Of a stretch of 64,000 bases of DNA, positions 9,143 to 22,180 are shown one piece after another. The notes below the pieces were generated by a model, which was not told where the DNA came from, searched no databases, and worked only from the letters and a program-made list of their open reading frames with translations. Position 1 is the first letter of the stretch; every line of letters begins with the position of its first letter. The DNA comes from Chloranthus sessilifolius. Its lineage: Eukaryota; Streptophyta; Magnoliopsida; Chloranthales; Chloranthaceae. The translations under genes and the position numbers were made by a program. The DNA lies in assembly GCA_021018995.1 (NCBI GenBank), contig CM037587.1:66297604-66361603 (forward strand), written 5' to 3'.

Positions 9143-11433
9143 ATGAACTTTAAAATTGTGTCTTGGAATGTTAAGAGGTTTAGGGGACTCTAACAAATGT
9201 GATATAGTAAGGGAGACGGTGGCCTCCTTGCTTCCTAAGGTGGTCACGCTCCAGGAAACAAAATGGAGTGTCTGTGATGCTACCAGGGTTAGGAAGATTC
9301 TCAGAGGATGGTGGTGGAAATGGGAGTCTCTCAACGCCCGTAGGGACTAAAGGCAGCATTATCATAGCATGGGATATGAGATTTCAGACATGTATCTAAA
9401 CAAAAGTAGGGGTCATATCAATCTCTATCAAACTCTCTGACTCCAACACTCTTAATCAGTGGGCCTTCACAGCGGTTTATAGGCCAAGTGATTACCAGCT
9501 GAGAAATGGTTTTTCGGAAGAGCTATTGGCTATCCATCAACTTTGGGATGTGCCCTGGATAGTAGGGGGCAACTTCAATGTCATCAAAAGGATAGAAGAA
9601 AAAATTGGGGCTTTGAGGATCACAACTAGCATGAGAGGCTTCACAAATTTCCTTGCGCGAGCAGCTTTAATCGATGTCTCAATGTCAGGACCTCACTTTA
9701 CATGGTCTAAAGGTCAAGAACTGCCAGTAATGTCCAAAATTGATAGGTTCATTATGTCTATAGATTGGGAGGACATTTGTCCGGATATTGGATGTGTAGG
9801 ACACATCAGCTTAGTATCTGATCACATCCCAATATCCCTATGCACTCAGTTCGAAGTGTGGGGGTCCAACTCCGTTTCGTTTTAAATTAGCTTGGCTAAA
9901 GGTAGATGGGTTTCAATCATTAGTTGTGTGCAAATGGAGAGAATGGAATTGCAATGGGTTGGCGATTCATACTTTCTCTGAAAAACTGAGTAAGTTAAAG
10001 TAATTCCTCAAGATATGGAACAAATCGGAGTACGGAGAGGTTGTGAAAGTAAAATCTGACTTGCGATGCAAAATCGATATTCTCAACCGTAAAGAGGAGA
10101 TTCAAGGATCTCTAACAAGAGCGGAGTCAGCTGATTGAAGGTCTCTCAAGGAGGCTCTTAACAGGAAGTTGTGAAAAAGATGAATCGTTGTGGTAGCAGC
10201 GATCTAGAGAAAGGTGGGTCAGAGAGGGAGATAGCGATACAAACTTCTTCCATGTGTTGGCAAATTCTCGTCAAAGGCGCAATAGGGTGATCACGGTAAT
10301 CCAGGAAGGTGCCTGCATATCTGAGAAAACTGAGATTGAAAATGCTTTTGTGGACCATTATATAAATAGATTCACCGAGGAAGCTGCGACCAGACCGTTC
10401 CCAGACGGGCTTCATTTTCGAACCATTTCGGAAGAATCCAGGTGCAGAATTGAAGAACCATTCAGATTAGAAGACTTAAAGGCTACAATTCTTTATGGAG
10501 ATGGTGAAAGGCCTCCTGGGCCTGATGGATATCCTTTGAAATCTTACCAAGTCTTCTGGGAGACCTTGAAGGATGACTTGCTAAAAGTGGTATCAGAATT
10601 CTACAGAAACCCTCGGCTGAGGAAGGGAATTAAAGCCACGTTTATTGTTTTGATTCAAAAGGTGGAAGGAGCTGAGAGGATTGAAGACTATAGGCAAATC
10701 AGTCTAATTGGATCCCTCTATAAAATCTTCGCTAAGATTCTAGCGAATCATCTCAAGTCGGTCATCAGTGAGATCATTAGCCCTTCCCAAACTGCCTTTA
10801 TCAAGGGAAGGCTAATTATGGATGGAGTAGCTCTTGCGCATGAAGCCATTCATTTCCAGCAGCTTCAAAAGAGATCGGGGATTGTGTTAGAACTGGATAA
10901 GGAAAAGGTGTTCGATTGCATAAATTGGACTTACGTAGACCGTATCCTTCAAAATATGGGCTTTGGAGAAAGGTGGAAGGGCTAGATAAGAGCCTGCATT
11001 TCTAGTCCTATGTTCTCGGTCATGATAAACGGTTCTTCGAAGGGTCAAGGGGCATCCGGCTAGGGGACCCTCTGTCACCCTTTCTATTCAACCTAGTGGG
11101 GGAATGCCTTTGCAAGCTGGTAGAGAGAGGGGTCGACTTGGGAGAAATTTCGGGCTTAATATAACTCAAAACACGCCTACAGTAAATCTCCTTCAATTTG
11201 CTGATGACACTATGATGTTTTGTGATGCTTCCAAAGAACACTTACTTTCTTTGAAATGGATCCTCAAATGTTTCGAGGCTTGCACGGGACTAAAAGTAAA
11301 TGTCGTAAAGTCTAAGGTGATGGGAGTAGGTGTGGAACACACACAGCTGGAAGAACTGGCTGGTTACTTTGGTTGTATTGTGGGGACCTTCCCTACAACA
11401 TTCTTAGAATGGCACAAGCCCACCACCAAATGA
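9143..11433 (+). pseudogene. LINE-B ORF2: endonuclease and reverse transcriptase
   Basis: Starts MNFKIVSWNV (9143), the usual opening of plant LINE endonucleases, with a frame change a few codons later. GGNFNVIKR (9565), MSGPHFTWS (about 9680) and KIDRFIMSIDWE (about 9735) complete the endonuclease. The reverse transcriptase follows, with GPDGYPLKSYQVFW (about 10518), SPSQTAFIKGRLIMDG (about 10780), LELDKEKVFDCINW (about 10890), GDPLSPFLFN (about 11070) and the catalytic FADDTM (about 11198). Similarity ends near 11410. There are several stops and frame changes. The frames are longer than in LINE-A, so this copy is younger but still inactive. It lost whatever lay beyond the RT core. Confidence 0.88.
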
Positions 11434-12765
11434 ATGAGGGCAGCAAGGGCTTTGAAGTAACAACCTTCTCAAGACGAGTTAGTGATGTCAATCAGTGTTG
11501 ACATCAACATCCTAGATGCTGATCTCAGCACATAGTTGTAATAGAAATTTGCAAACAACTTTTCGAAGGTAATTTAGCTCTGATACCAACATGTAAGCCA
11601 GGTTTTAAATGATTTCTATGGTTAGAAGGAGTGGAAGATAAGGAGGGTAGAACTTCTCTTTCCTACAGCTCCCTTTGTTTTTATATTAACCATGGCACTT
11701 CTCTTTTTGCGATTTTTGCCGCGCCGACACGTGGTGGCACTTGACATACATGTTGACACCTGGACACTCCTCAAACAGCATGAAACTTCTAAATATATAT
11801 GAAAGACAACATATTAACATAAAAATGCTCATCCTTTTTATAACGATAAAATGAACTTTTTTTTTTTTTTTTTAACTGTGTAAAGTTTAGTTACTACTAA
11901 ATAAAAGGTTTGGGTCATTGAAAACGATTTTTACAACATACTATATCTTTATTTAGGTGCATGACATATACTATTTATCTTTTCATTACATATCTCTAAG
12001 ACTTCCCTTCAATTATTTTCTATATATGCTCCATTTATCTAATTTATTTTCCCCAAGGTCGTGTCGCCGTATCTAGAATCTTTAGAAATTGGCATGCCAA
12101 ACATCTATTGGCACCGTGACACTTAACACCCCCATGCCACGTGTCTAGGTAACACAAATATTAACACCAAAAATGCCACAATGTGACCGTAAGAAGCCCA
12201 ACAATGGTATTATAAACCATCAATAGGGGTATCTTTGGCCAAATGAAAATTACATTCTCTTTGTTTTCGTTAGTGAGGAAGGTTGCAAACGGATGCACGG
12301 ATCTGCTCCATGAAAACTGCATCTTCTAGTTGGCATCGCTGTCTCCCAAACTGATTGTTAGTTTAAATAATATGTATATTCAATCAAATGGACCACTGGT
12401 GATATCGACATAGATTCATACCTCTTCATGGAAGTTACATGCTCAATTGGAATAAAAAGGCAATTTTTTATTTTTTCAGTTAGAATCACAACTTACATTT
12501 ATAGCATCTGGAACAGATTGAAATCCTGTCCAATCGAACTTGGAAATTACATCAGCAACAAGGGCACATGTCCGATGACCATTTCTTCTGAGCTGCGAAG
12601 AAGCCCATTCCAACACTTGGCAGTTAAAAGCTGGCCTCTATCACATGACATGTGCCATCAATGCCTCAACAATTAATACCTGTGAATCCAATTCTCAGCC
12701 GATACATAACTGAATTCAGGCACTACCATCAGATAAATAAGGACAACATTGATATCTTGCATTGA
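11434..12765. other. Spacer with a reverse-strand LTR-element remnant
   Basis: No gene is seen. At 11577-11588 the plus strand reads GCTCTGATACCA, the reverse complement of the initiator-Met primer site TGGTATCAGAGC. It is followed by ATGTAAGCCAGG and, near 11690, a TATA-like segment on the minus strand. This looks like the junction of a minus-strand LTR element, with about 150 bp of internal sequence left of it and LTR to its right. A poly-T run lies at 11856-11872. The part next to 12766 probably includes the 3' untranslated region of the PPR gene. Confidence 0.4.
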
Positions 12766-14853
12766 TCACATCACACCACTGCACCCAGGCAGCTTCTTCG
12801 TTCTCTTGCTTTGCATTAATCTCCTCACTTGAAACACATCATCCCATCTGCCAGCCTCGGCATATATATTAGACAAAAGCACCCTGCCTGCCCCATGGCC
12901 AGGCTCCAACCTCGCCAAATTCTCCGCAGCTCTTTCTCCTACATCCACATTCCTGTGAGTTTTACTCGCTGCCAACATACTCCCCCATATCACAACATCT
13001 GCCTTCATGGGCATGCTATCTATCAATCTCTCGGCCTCTTCCAAGCGTCCGGCCCTGCCTAAGAGATCTACCATGCAACCGTAGTGCTTAATGTTGGGCT
13101 CAATGTTATGCACGCTCTTCATACACTCAAAAATCCGCTCCCCTGTCTCCACCAGCCCTGCGTGGCAGCACGAACTCAAGATTCCAATGAACGTGATCGA
13201 ATTGGGTTTGATCTCAGTCTTCTGTAGTTCCGAAAATATTCTAAGAGACATATCCGCATACCCGTGCATTGCTAGCCCACATATAATGGCAGTCCACGGT
13301 GAGACCGATACAACCTTATCTCGTACCTGGTTAAACACTTGTATGGCCCTTTCTATGCTCCCACGTTTGGCATACATATCGATGAGCCCGGCGCTCAAAT
13401 TATCGTTGAAAGGGATGGAATTCTTATGTATGTAGTCATGGATCCATTTTCCCTGTTTTAATGTGCCAGAATTAGCAACAGCGGAGAGGACACTCACCAT
13501 CGTGATCTCATTTGGATGCAAGCCCCTAACTTGCATTGAATGAAAGAGATCAAGTGCCAGATCAAATTTCCTGCTCTGTGCATATCCTGCGATCATGGAA
13601 CTCCATGAGACCACATCTTTCTCGGGCATTTCATTAAAAAGTTCCCTTGCTGATTCAACCATGCTGTTTCTTACAAATCCAGCAACGAGAGCATTCCAAG
13701 ATGACACATTGTCCGTATCACTAATTTGGAATTGCGAACAAGCAAGATCAATCTGGTGACAAGCAGCGTAAAAATGGATGATCGTTGCCTCGATAAATGG
13801 ATGGCCATCGAAGCCGGTCTTCAAAATTATACCGTGCAATTGCTGACCCTCATCAGTTGCTGAAAGCCGTGCGCAAGCTGAAACCAAATCCACGATCGTG
13901 ACTTCGTTTGGTCTCAGCTCCGCACGTTGCATATCCCGATACAAAAACAAAGCTTCAACTAACCTATCTCCTTGGGCATACCCATCGATCATCGTACTCC
14001 AAGAAACTAAGTCCCTCACAGGGATCTTCTCAAACAAATCTCTTGCGGAATCAATGAGGCCAGCCTTCGCATACCCATTTAACATCACGTTCCACGTAAC
14101 AATATTTCGCATGGGAATTTCATCAAAAATAGCCCTTGCCTCACCTAATCTCGAACGTACAGCATACATATGTACCAAATTTGTTGAAACAAGGACAAAT
14201 TCTTCAAGGCCGCCTTTAATTGCAATGACATGAAATGCATCGCCATCACGAATCAAACGCAAATGCGAGCATGCGGATATCAAACTTGCCAGAGTCACCT
14301 CATTGGGAGCCACACCTGCGAATCGCATTTCCTTAAAAACATCAAACGCTTCAATCAAACAGTCGTTTTGGGCAAAACCCATTATCATCGTTGTAAATGA
14401 AACGCAATCTCTTTCAGGCATTTTCTCAAACAGATGACGGGCATCGTCCAATCGACCAAATTTCACATACCCACAAATCATTATGTTCCATGACGCCAAA
14501 TCCAATGAAGAATCCGAACTATCAAACATCAATCGAGCAGTCTGTACTCGCCCGCATTTGACATAAAGGTTCATCAAACTGTTATGGACGAAAAGGTTGG
14601 AGTGGAAACCAAATTTCAAGGCCAGAGAATGGATTTGTTCACCTTGGGAGATTGCCGAGAGGTTCGAGCAGGATTTGAGAGCAGAAACCAATGCGAATTT
14701 GTTGACCATGGGGTCGAGGAAAAAGGCGCCAAGATGGTCTCTGCAATCTTTTGGCGAAATCGAAGAGACCCATCTCGATTTGGATTGGGAAATCGACAGA
14801 AATGGGGTGAGAGAGGGGAGGGATTTATTTCTTGAGGCATTGATCATGAGCAC
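12766..14853 (-). CDS. Pentatricopeptide repeat protein, PLS class with short E domain
   Basis: 695 codons, no intron, stop at 12766-12768. The N-terminus (about 1-35) is rich in serine, lysine and arginine with almost no acidic residues, as in a mitochondrial or plastid targeting peptide. From about residue 50 to 620 there is a continuous run of P, L and S pentatricopeptide motifs. Typical segments are SWNIMICGYVKFGRLDDARH, NVMLNGYAKAGLIDSARDLF and SWSSMIAGYAQSRKFDLALD. A C-terminal E-type block (VIWGSMLAASKTHRN to LLSNIYAEAGRWDD) ends right after PGCSGVM, so the later E, E+ and DYW parts are absent. Family members bind organelle RNA, and E-class ones direct C-to-U editing with a partner deaminase. 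The short PGCSG ending recalls Arabidopsis MEF18, but orthology is only suggested. The first ATG at 14853 is chosen because it starts the targeting peptide. It is the only intact host gene here. Confidence 0.93.
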   Translation of the reverse strand: MLMINASRNKSLPSLTPFLSISQSKSRWVSSISPKDCRDHLGAFFLDPMVNKFALVSALKSCSNLSAISQGEQIHSLALKFGFHSNLFVHNSLMNLYVKCGRVQTARLMFDSSDSSLDLASWNIMICGYVKFGRLDDARHLFEKMPERDCVSFTTMIMGFAQNDCLIEAFDVFKEMRFAGVAPNEVTLASLISACSHLRLIRDGDAFHVIAIKGGLEEFVLVSTNLVHMYAVRSRLGEARAIFDEIPMRNIVTWNVMLNGYAKAGLIDSARDLFEKIPVRDLVSWSTMIDGYAQGDRLVEALFLYRDMQRAELRPNEVTIVDLVSACARLSATDEGQQLHGIILKTGFDGHPFIEATIIHFYAACHQIDLACSQFQISDTDNVSSWNALVAGFVRNSMVESARELFNEMPEKDVVSWSSMIAGYAQSRKFDLALDLFHSMQVRGLHPNEITMVSVLSAVANSGTLKQGKWIHDYIHKNSIPFNDNLSAGLIDMYAKRGSIERAIQVFNQVRDKVVSVSPWTAIICGLAMHGYADMSLRIFSELQKTEIKPNSITFIGILSSCCHAGLVETGERIFECMKSVHNIEPNIKHYGCMVDLLGRAGRLEEAERLIDSMPMKADVVIWGSMLAASKTHRNVDVGERAAENLARLEPGHGAGRVLLSNIYAEAGRWDDVFQVRRLMQSKRTKKLPGCSGVM

Positions 14854-16140
14854 AGCAACAGACCGGTAGTTCAGGTAACCGTTACAATATTTTGAAATTT
14901 GGCGGGGGAGAGATGACCAAAATACCCCTCTGTAAATTGGCTACTTGAGGGAAAACCTGAACCAAATAGATTCACACTGGGTCATTGCATCTGACCAGCC
15001 AATCCCATAAAATGTATGACTTTTTAAATTTAAGGCCCTTGTAATCCTTTTTCAGATTGAAGCAACTTTCATAGGATTCAGTGGCTCAGATATATTTGAT
15101 TCAAAGTTGACTATCACAGTCTTCCACAACATTTGACCATAAAATGATGAGTTGGCATTAAGTGAAGAGTTAGTATTAGGTACTCCGCCCATACATCAAG
15201 GGTGGTGTATAGGTAAATCTCCACCCTCAAACTGGACAAATCTTGGAGAGAATCTGAAATATTTACGAGCTTTTCATATCAGTAAAAGCACGTTTTGCAC
15301 TTTCACTGATTTGGCTCTCAAAACTATCCGTGCAACCACACAACGTTGGCAAAGGGAGATAAACCAATGTACGGCCTTTAGTGTAGTGGTTGGTTACCTC
15401 CGTTCAGTCACTGCCAACTGTGTATGTGCCAATCTTCTTAGGATAAAATGGTCAATTCTTAGAAAGCATACAACCACTTATGAACTTATAAATCATTAAA
15501 AGTAGAAATTTTGTCTAGTTGTTATCATATAATTAAATCTATAATAGTCATGCATTTCAAAGATCTATAATAATCTAATTTGCCTAAGTTAGAAAGAGAG
15601 GCCAAAGAGAGAGAGAGAGAGAGAGTAAATAGAGGAGTTGATTTCATTCATCGAAACCATTCTACGAATTTCTCATTTTTGGATATTATAGATTTATCTG
15701 ATTTGAACACCCACTTGAATTCATGCTTAACAAGTAATGCACCCCATACAAAGATTTTCCTAAATGTAAGCATTTAGAAGAATTTTAGAGAATCTCGCTT
15801 TGGCCTTTGATTCAATAGCATGTGCCTTGGATGTCACCTCAAAAAGATCTTCCACCTTACCTCTTAAGTAGCAGATTTAATTATATTTGAAGCGTTGAAG
15901 ACGATCTTCTCCGTACTGTACCATATTTGAGGATTTTATAGTAATCCTTTTAACACGGAGATGACTTCCCAATTACTGCATTGACAAGGAACTCATAATC
16001 GAATCGAGACCCATTCGACAACCATGTTCTAATGATAACTTGCAACTCATCAACTTCACCAAAAAAAAAAAAATTTGAAATGATGAGCTTTTCACCCATC
16101 ATTTTGAAAATAAAAAAAATTGAATCACAATGACTGATTT

Positions 16141-16339
16141 GTAGTCGAACCTGATTCAACATAGTTAAAGTACGTCATCCGATTACGATGGTTGATTTTG
16201 ACCAGTCCACTGATAGAGATCATATTTTGTGCCAATCATTTATAGCCAAACCTAATTCAACACAATCAAAGCCCATTATCCGATTACAATGGTTGAATGT
16301 GACCGGTCAGATGATAGAGATAGTTCTTGTGCAAATCCT
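16141..16339. repeat. Diverged tandem duplication, about 98 bp x 2
   Basis: 16141-16239 and 16242-16339 align end to end (AACCTRATTCAACA..., ATCCGATTACRATGGTTGA, TGATAGAGAT), roughly 80% alike by eye. No coding signal. Confidence 0.75.
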
Positions 16340-17304
16340 TGGCACAAAAGATCTTTACATTATTTCCTTTAAATCAGACAGCTTAAATAGTATTCCTCCA
16401 TACACAAAACCCAAAAATATCAAATATTTATTTTTAAACTAGGTCACGGTACAAACCCCCTATGCAAGTTGTAGCTCCCTAGAATTAATTGCCATTTATA
16501 CTTGAGAGTAAACAAGCTGATTACTCTATTACAAGCCAATGAGCATAGTCGAAAAATTCAGGGAAAAATTAGGAATTTCATGTAAAATAAGAGAAAAAAA
16601 AAAAAATTTAAAGAAAAAAGAAAGAAACATATTAAAGAAATTAGAAAAAGTTCACTTTTTCTTAAAATTGAAAATTAATCAAGATTCTCAAATTTTTTAT
16701 TTTTTGAAAAATTCAAAGCTAATTCATGAATTGTTGAGTAAACTGAGAAATTGCAATTTAGTGGCAATTATTTCAAAAAGTTGGCGATTTGAGTGACTAT
16801 CGTACTGAGGGTGAATCCTTGCCATAAGCTGAATATAAAACATTAGAAATTAGTATTAGTCTACAATAGGCGTCCACTCACAGTCACAATGAGTTAACAC
16901 CCTTTGTAACTCTAAAAAACGTCACCTGGTGGCCTCTATTTGGTAACTGTGTGGGCGGGTCACCTATTACCAGTTACAAAGAAAAAAAGTTGATATCAGG
17001 TGACTAACCAACACACCAAGGGTAGCAAAACTGATAATTACATCACTTTGTCCACTCATGATGTGCAGTAAAGACAGTCCACACATTTATGTGACTATAT
17101 AATATACACGGACTTCCATGTACAATCATACAGATGTGTGGACTGCCATGCCCACCCATGATGGGTGGACACTCATTGTAGAGTGACTCCAATTACATAT
17201 CAATCTATAGATAATAGTACGGCATGTGTGTTATTAATCTTTGAATGTTAGGACTTAGGACTCAATGCACTTAGTCCTATACATTTTAGAAACTATTAGC
17301 TCTA

Positions 17305-17378
17305 TTTGCACCCACTGAAGTTCTAAGAGCAAACACTAACAACTTCAAGGGTGCTCTTAGAGTTCCAGAGGGTGCAAA
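17305..17378. repeat. Short hairpin (26-bp inverted arms)
   Basis: Arms 17305-17330 (TTTGCACCCACTGAAGTTCT...) and 17353-17378 pair with about three mismatches around a 22-bp loop. It could be a tiny MITE or the core of one. No target duplication was fixed. Confidence 0.6.
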
Positions 17379-17806
17379 TAAAGCAATTCATTAAAAAGTT
17401 TATGCATTAGACCCTACATCCTATGCTTTACCATAGTTTCCCTTTAACTAGATGAGCTAACCAGATTTGAAACAAATAAATAAATAACCAACATTTTGAA
17501 ACCTTCAATTGAATTTTTATTTGTAATCTAAAATAGTTTTTTGCTAGCCAATAGAGGTTTTATGGGTCCTAATTATTCGTAATTTAAAACTTAACCATTG
17601 TTGTGGTGATTGCAGTGACTTATAAACTAGACCGGACCGGCCCTATCCAACCCGGTTCGACCAGAACTGAGAACCTAGCCAATTTGGTCCGAACAAATAA
17701 ATTAATAAATATTTGCTCTTTTTTATCCAATCGGAACTATTCAGTTGCTATGACACCCGATTCCTCAGAATGGGTGGTGCCCAGCTTGTTTGGACACATA
17801 GCCCAT

Positions 17807-17808
<2 letters not shown>

Positions 17809-17844
<36 letters not shown>
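17809..17844. repeat. (TC)18 microsatellite
   Basis: An uninterrupted TC run just outside the left target duplication of the outer Gypsy element. Confidence 0.95.
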
Positions 17845-17851
<7 letters not shown>

Positions 17852-20800
17852 GTAACCAACACTAATAGTATCACGACCCGAAATTCTACCCTATCTCGAA
17901 GGCCTAGAACTATGGATTATGACTCGCACGCATCCCAAATACGCTAAGCGGACATATACATAATCAAAATTCTCGCGCTTATGTGGTTTCACAAAACCAA
18001 TAAAATAAAAATGAAATATAAGGACAATCATAAATAATGAATAAAATCAAGAAAATTCATAAAATATCTAATAATCAATAAGGAAATAAAGATTAGACAT
18101 AAATGTCCTTAAATAATGAGGACATTTATTTTGTCAGTGAAACCAACAAAATAAAGATGAAATATAAGGACAATCATAAATAATGAATAAAATCAAGAAA
18201 ATTCATAAAATATCTAATAATCAATAAGGAATTAAAGATCAGACATAAATGAAAAGTGTGAGGCTATAAATAAATAATAATTTTATGAAATAAGAGAATA
18301 GACAGCATAATCTAAAGTTCCTGATTTCAATATCGAAACTCCACTATCAATAGTCGGCAGGTGGGTCGAAATTAGCACTGAGGTCCTCCTGGTATCATGC
18401 AATGTCACCCTCCCAAGGTCCCTGATACTCCACGTCCACGGGATCAACAAAGTCAGCGTCGGCAGGATCAAAATAGTCAGTGTCCACTTCGTCAATATAG
18501 TCACCTGAAATAATAAATGTCACGAGAGTTGAGTTGCTAAACAACGCGCAACTCAGTGAATACACCACTAATCCACCCAGCATTACTTAGGTGTATTGTG
18601 GGTGCATCTCATGAGTGATAATAATAGTATATAAGAAATAAATTAATGAAATAATAAATTTTTACATGTCGTAGAGTTTGTATCATATTATAAATGTAAG
18701 ATTATGATCTATACACACTCCAATCCTAACGTACCTCACTATACCTCATAAACGTAACATATTTTATCATCACGACACATGCGTCCGTATATTGCATGAG
18801 CATATATTTTTACTTCTATTCCCTAATACAACCTGTGTCAGAGTCACTGCTCGAACCTACCATATGAGGGTCACCATAGTAGTTTACCACCATAACATAA
18901 CACCCTATATATCATAACATATCATACACCACATTCAATCTATGGGGCGACTGGTCATAGGCGTACGATCTCTAAAGGTGAGAACACGTACTTCATAATA
19001 TAACTCATATTGCCTACTTAAAGACTCGTCTTGACAATAGATGTTGGAATCCTTACGGTGGCTACGTAAGGTACGACACATACAAACTTAGTTTATTAAT
19101 CTTATGTTGGCCTACACAGCAACATCTTATTAACATACTCATATCATAACTTATCTTACATATTATTTCTCACCATAATCCTACAACCTGAATCTAGAGT
19201 GATTCATAGTGCGATAAGTTTCACTAACCACGCTTTTCAAGGGACAGGTTTCATAATAATCTGGATGTACTTCGTGTGGCAGCCCATTCTATTATAGAGA
19301 TTTTATATTTGTACATAACTAAGACTCCACCATGACTAAGACTTAAAGGTCGAGTGTCGTATCTTATTCATTAACTTGATCTATCATATTTAAGGTCGAG
19401 GGGTGATAGGATCATCGTATATGAAGTTATACTGAATTCGCACTCACCCTAATCATCATGATATCTCATACCACTTTGAGTTGGAGGCATGCGAATACGG
19501 TGTAATCCCTGCTTCGATAACATCTCAGCGAATCAATAAGGCCAAGTGTAGGCATGATCTTGCACACTCGTATATATAATCTAACATATCCGTAACTCGT
19601 ATAACATAATCAAGATGGAAACATAGTATAATCTCACTAGTTAATAGATTTAAATTTAAGCTTACGTTATGTTCATACATATATAATTATATAGCACACC
19701 AATACAAATATAAAATAAGGTAGCTATCAGTGTGCGCGAAATAGAGAACGTGAAGATTAGAGTTCGATTCCACGAGGGCATCAAATTTCTAAATCTTCAT
19801 GTTATCGTAAAGATTACGTTGAAGCGATTAAATTGATATATAAAATACTATAATCGAATAACTAATTGGAAAGATATCGCAATTCAAAGTTAGGTATATT
19901 ATGACCATCGATCAAACACCTAATTTATGATTAATATGCATTAAGAGTTTTGAAAATGGTCAACAGGGGTAGAGTACTTGATACTCTGCCAAAAGGTATC
20001 AATGTTTTAGGACCCTAGACCTAGGATCGAGTATGAAATTTGAGTTTAAAACATCACGGATCAATTTCTAAGTACTTAAAGTTTTGCCTTAAGAGACATC
20101 TCCGATGTCTTTGAAAAATATGAAAAGTCAAAGTTTGGCTTTATAAGTGACATCGAAATCTTAAAGTATCGATGTCATCGCCAAGATCACGTCAAAGCGA
20201 TAAATTTTGACTTCTCATATATCATATTTCGATAAGAAACGAGCTCGGTATGAGCGGTCAAAGATTCCACTTTAATTGTGTGAATGCACACTTTGACGAT
20301 GCAGGAACAACGGAGGTCAGTCCTACACAGAACAGTGAGGTGTCTAAAATGTGGACGTTCATTCTGTAGTTGAGGACGTCCGTCCTAAAGTTGCAGACGT
20401 TTAGTGGGGTGTTCAAAATGCTGACGTCCGTCTTGTAACCACGGGCGTCTGTCCTGCACGAATCCGAACTGGTTCGCTTGAACAAGTTGGAGCCATATCC
20501 AACGGATGTGAGTCGGTTTCTCTACGGAAGTTGGAGCTTGGGTAGGGTTAGACCTCCCTACCAACTTTTGGTACCGTCCGGCTAGTGGTTCATCGATGGC
20601 TTCCAAACAAGGGATGATTCAAAAGAAGAGTACAAAAATATAAACAAAAATTTCAAGTTTATAAGATATGCATATTTAATAGGAAAATATAATACTAAAT
20701 ATGCAGATCTATAGGATTTATAAGATATTTAGGTTTAATTAATTTTAAACCCGTCAGTGCGCGATCGAATGCACCCTAAGCGACGAGATCTGAGAAGAAC

Positions 20801-21263
20801 AGTGGGGATTGATGGGTATCCACCAGTTGAAGAATGAACGTTAGATTTACGATGGTTAGGGCCGAAGAGATTGATGCTCAAAGCGTTTGTTCTTCCAAGC
20901 TTTCTTCTTCTTCCTTCGATCTAGTCGTTTGAAAGAGGTTGGAGTGGTTACGCAAAAGAACACACAAGAGTTTTGAGGAAAGAGATTAGAGAGAGAGAGA
21001 GAGAGGTTGTGACGGCTAGGGTTTGGGTTTTATTAAAAAAAGAAGAGTTACCACTACGTCAAAAACATCTAAAAAAGACTTATAATAAGACTATTTTTTT
21101 TCGTCTTTAAATAAGATAGCCTGTAACCGTCTTAAATTTAGAAATAGGACTACCACTTACTAACCAAAGAAACATAATTTTAAGGACGGTTAATAAAACT
21201 TTACAAATCGTCTTATTTTCACATGGTTATCTTAAATCATCTAAAATAAACCTAAGTAAATCG

Positions 21264-21560
21264 TCTCTCCCTCTCCCTCTCCCTCTCCCTCTCCCTCTCC
21301 GTCTCCCCCTCTCTCAAAAATACAAAAAAACCCTAACTCCAAACTAAGCCGTCTCTTCCTATCTCCTCTCTCTCATACCATCTCTCCCTCTCCCTCTCTC
21401 AAAAAAACAAAAAAACCCTAACTCCAAACTAAGCCGTCTCTTCCTATCTCCTCTCTCTCATACCATCTCTCCCTCTCCCTCCCTCAAAAAAACAAAAAAA
21501 ACCCTAACTCCAAACTAAGCCGTCTCTTCCTATCTCCCTCTCTCTCATATCTCTAAAAAA
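21264..21560. repeat. CTCTCC-rich run and about 95-bp tandem triplication in the CACTA element
   Basis: A CTCCCT microsatellite (about 21264-21310) is followed by three tandem units, each holding CCCTAACTCCAAACTAAGCC, GTCTCTTCCTATCTC and CTCTCATA. The units are nearly identical. The CCCTAA-containing leader resembles 5' untranslated sequence, perhaps of a captured gene. Confidence 0.85.
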
Positions 21561-22180
21561 AAACCCTAGGGGCTCGTTTGTTTGTGAAGAAAGCCTACGA
21601 ATCGTCGTTCTCTCTCAGAAAGCAACCAAAATCGGAGCGATTCTGAGCATTTCCATTGTTCGTGAGTTTTGATGGGGCCCACACAAAATCTGCCACTTTT
21701 CAAGCAAAAGCGACGTATCCATTGAGGAGCTTTTTGTGTAGTGAGCTGTTGGTTGTATACTTCGCCTACGTGTATACACCAGAGTAGGACCCTTTCAACG
21801 GCTATGAAGGTATGAAAGACTCCAGCTGAGCTGCGTTTGTACAAGTTTTTGAAGGTTTTTGCTAGAAACCCTAAAGTTTGTAGGGTTTATGGATTATCAT
21901 CTGATTTGATTCTTTTCTCCATATTTATTTTTTTAGAAGAGATTGGTGAAGTTATGGGTTTTGATTCTTTTTCTTCTGATTTGTTATGGTGAAGTTATTG
22001 GTTTTGTGTTGGATATTATTTAACTGTGGATTTTTCTTTATATATATGCTTGGTTGGTGTTTGTTGAAATGCTAAAGAGATTGGTTCTTTTTGTTATGGT
22101 TTGAGGTTTTTGGTTTTGTGCTGGATTGCAGTACACTTTGAATTTTTTTAATTGATTTGATCCGTTTGGGTTTGGTTTAG

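Larger units (their letters stand above)
14854..17868. other. AT-rich spacer upstream of the PPR gene
   Basis: It should contain the PPR promoter near 14860-15000, though no clear TATA box can be fixed. A 115-codon plus-strand open stretch at 15152-15499 shows no domain and is probably chance. A (GA)n run lies near 15608-15627, and A-rich runs near 16060 and 16590. A tandem duplication, a small hairpin element and a (TC)18 microsatellite are listed separately. No tRNA or other RNA gene was recognised. Confidence 0.6.

Noticed and set aside
14584..14869. Plus-strand frames over the 5' end of the PPR gene
   Set aside because: They are antisense shadows of the PPR coding sequence.
15152..15499. 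115-codon open frame upstream of the PPR gene
   Set aside because: No domain, no start context or composition supporting a gene, and sequence typical of spacer.
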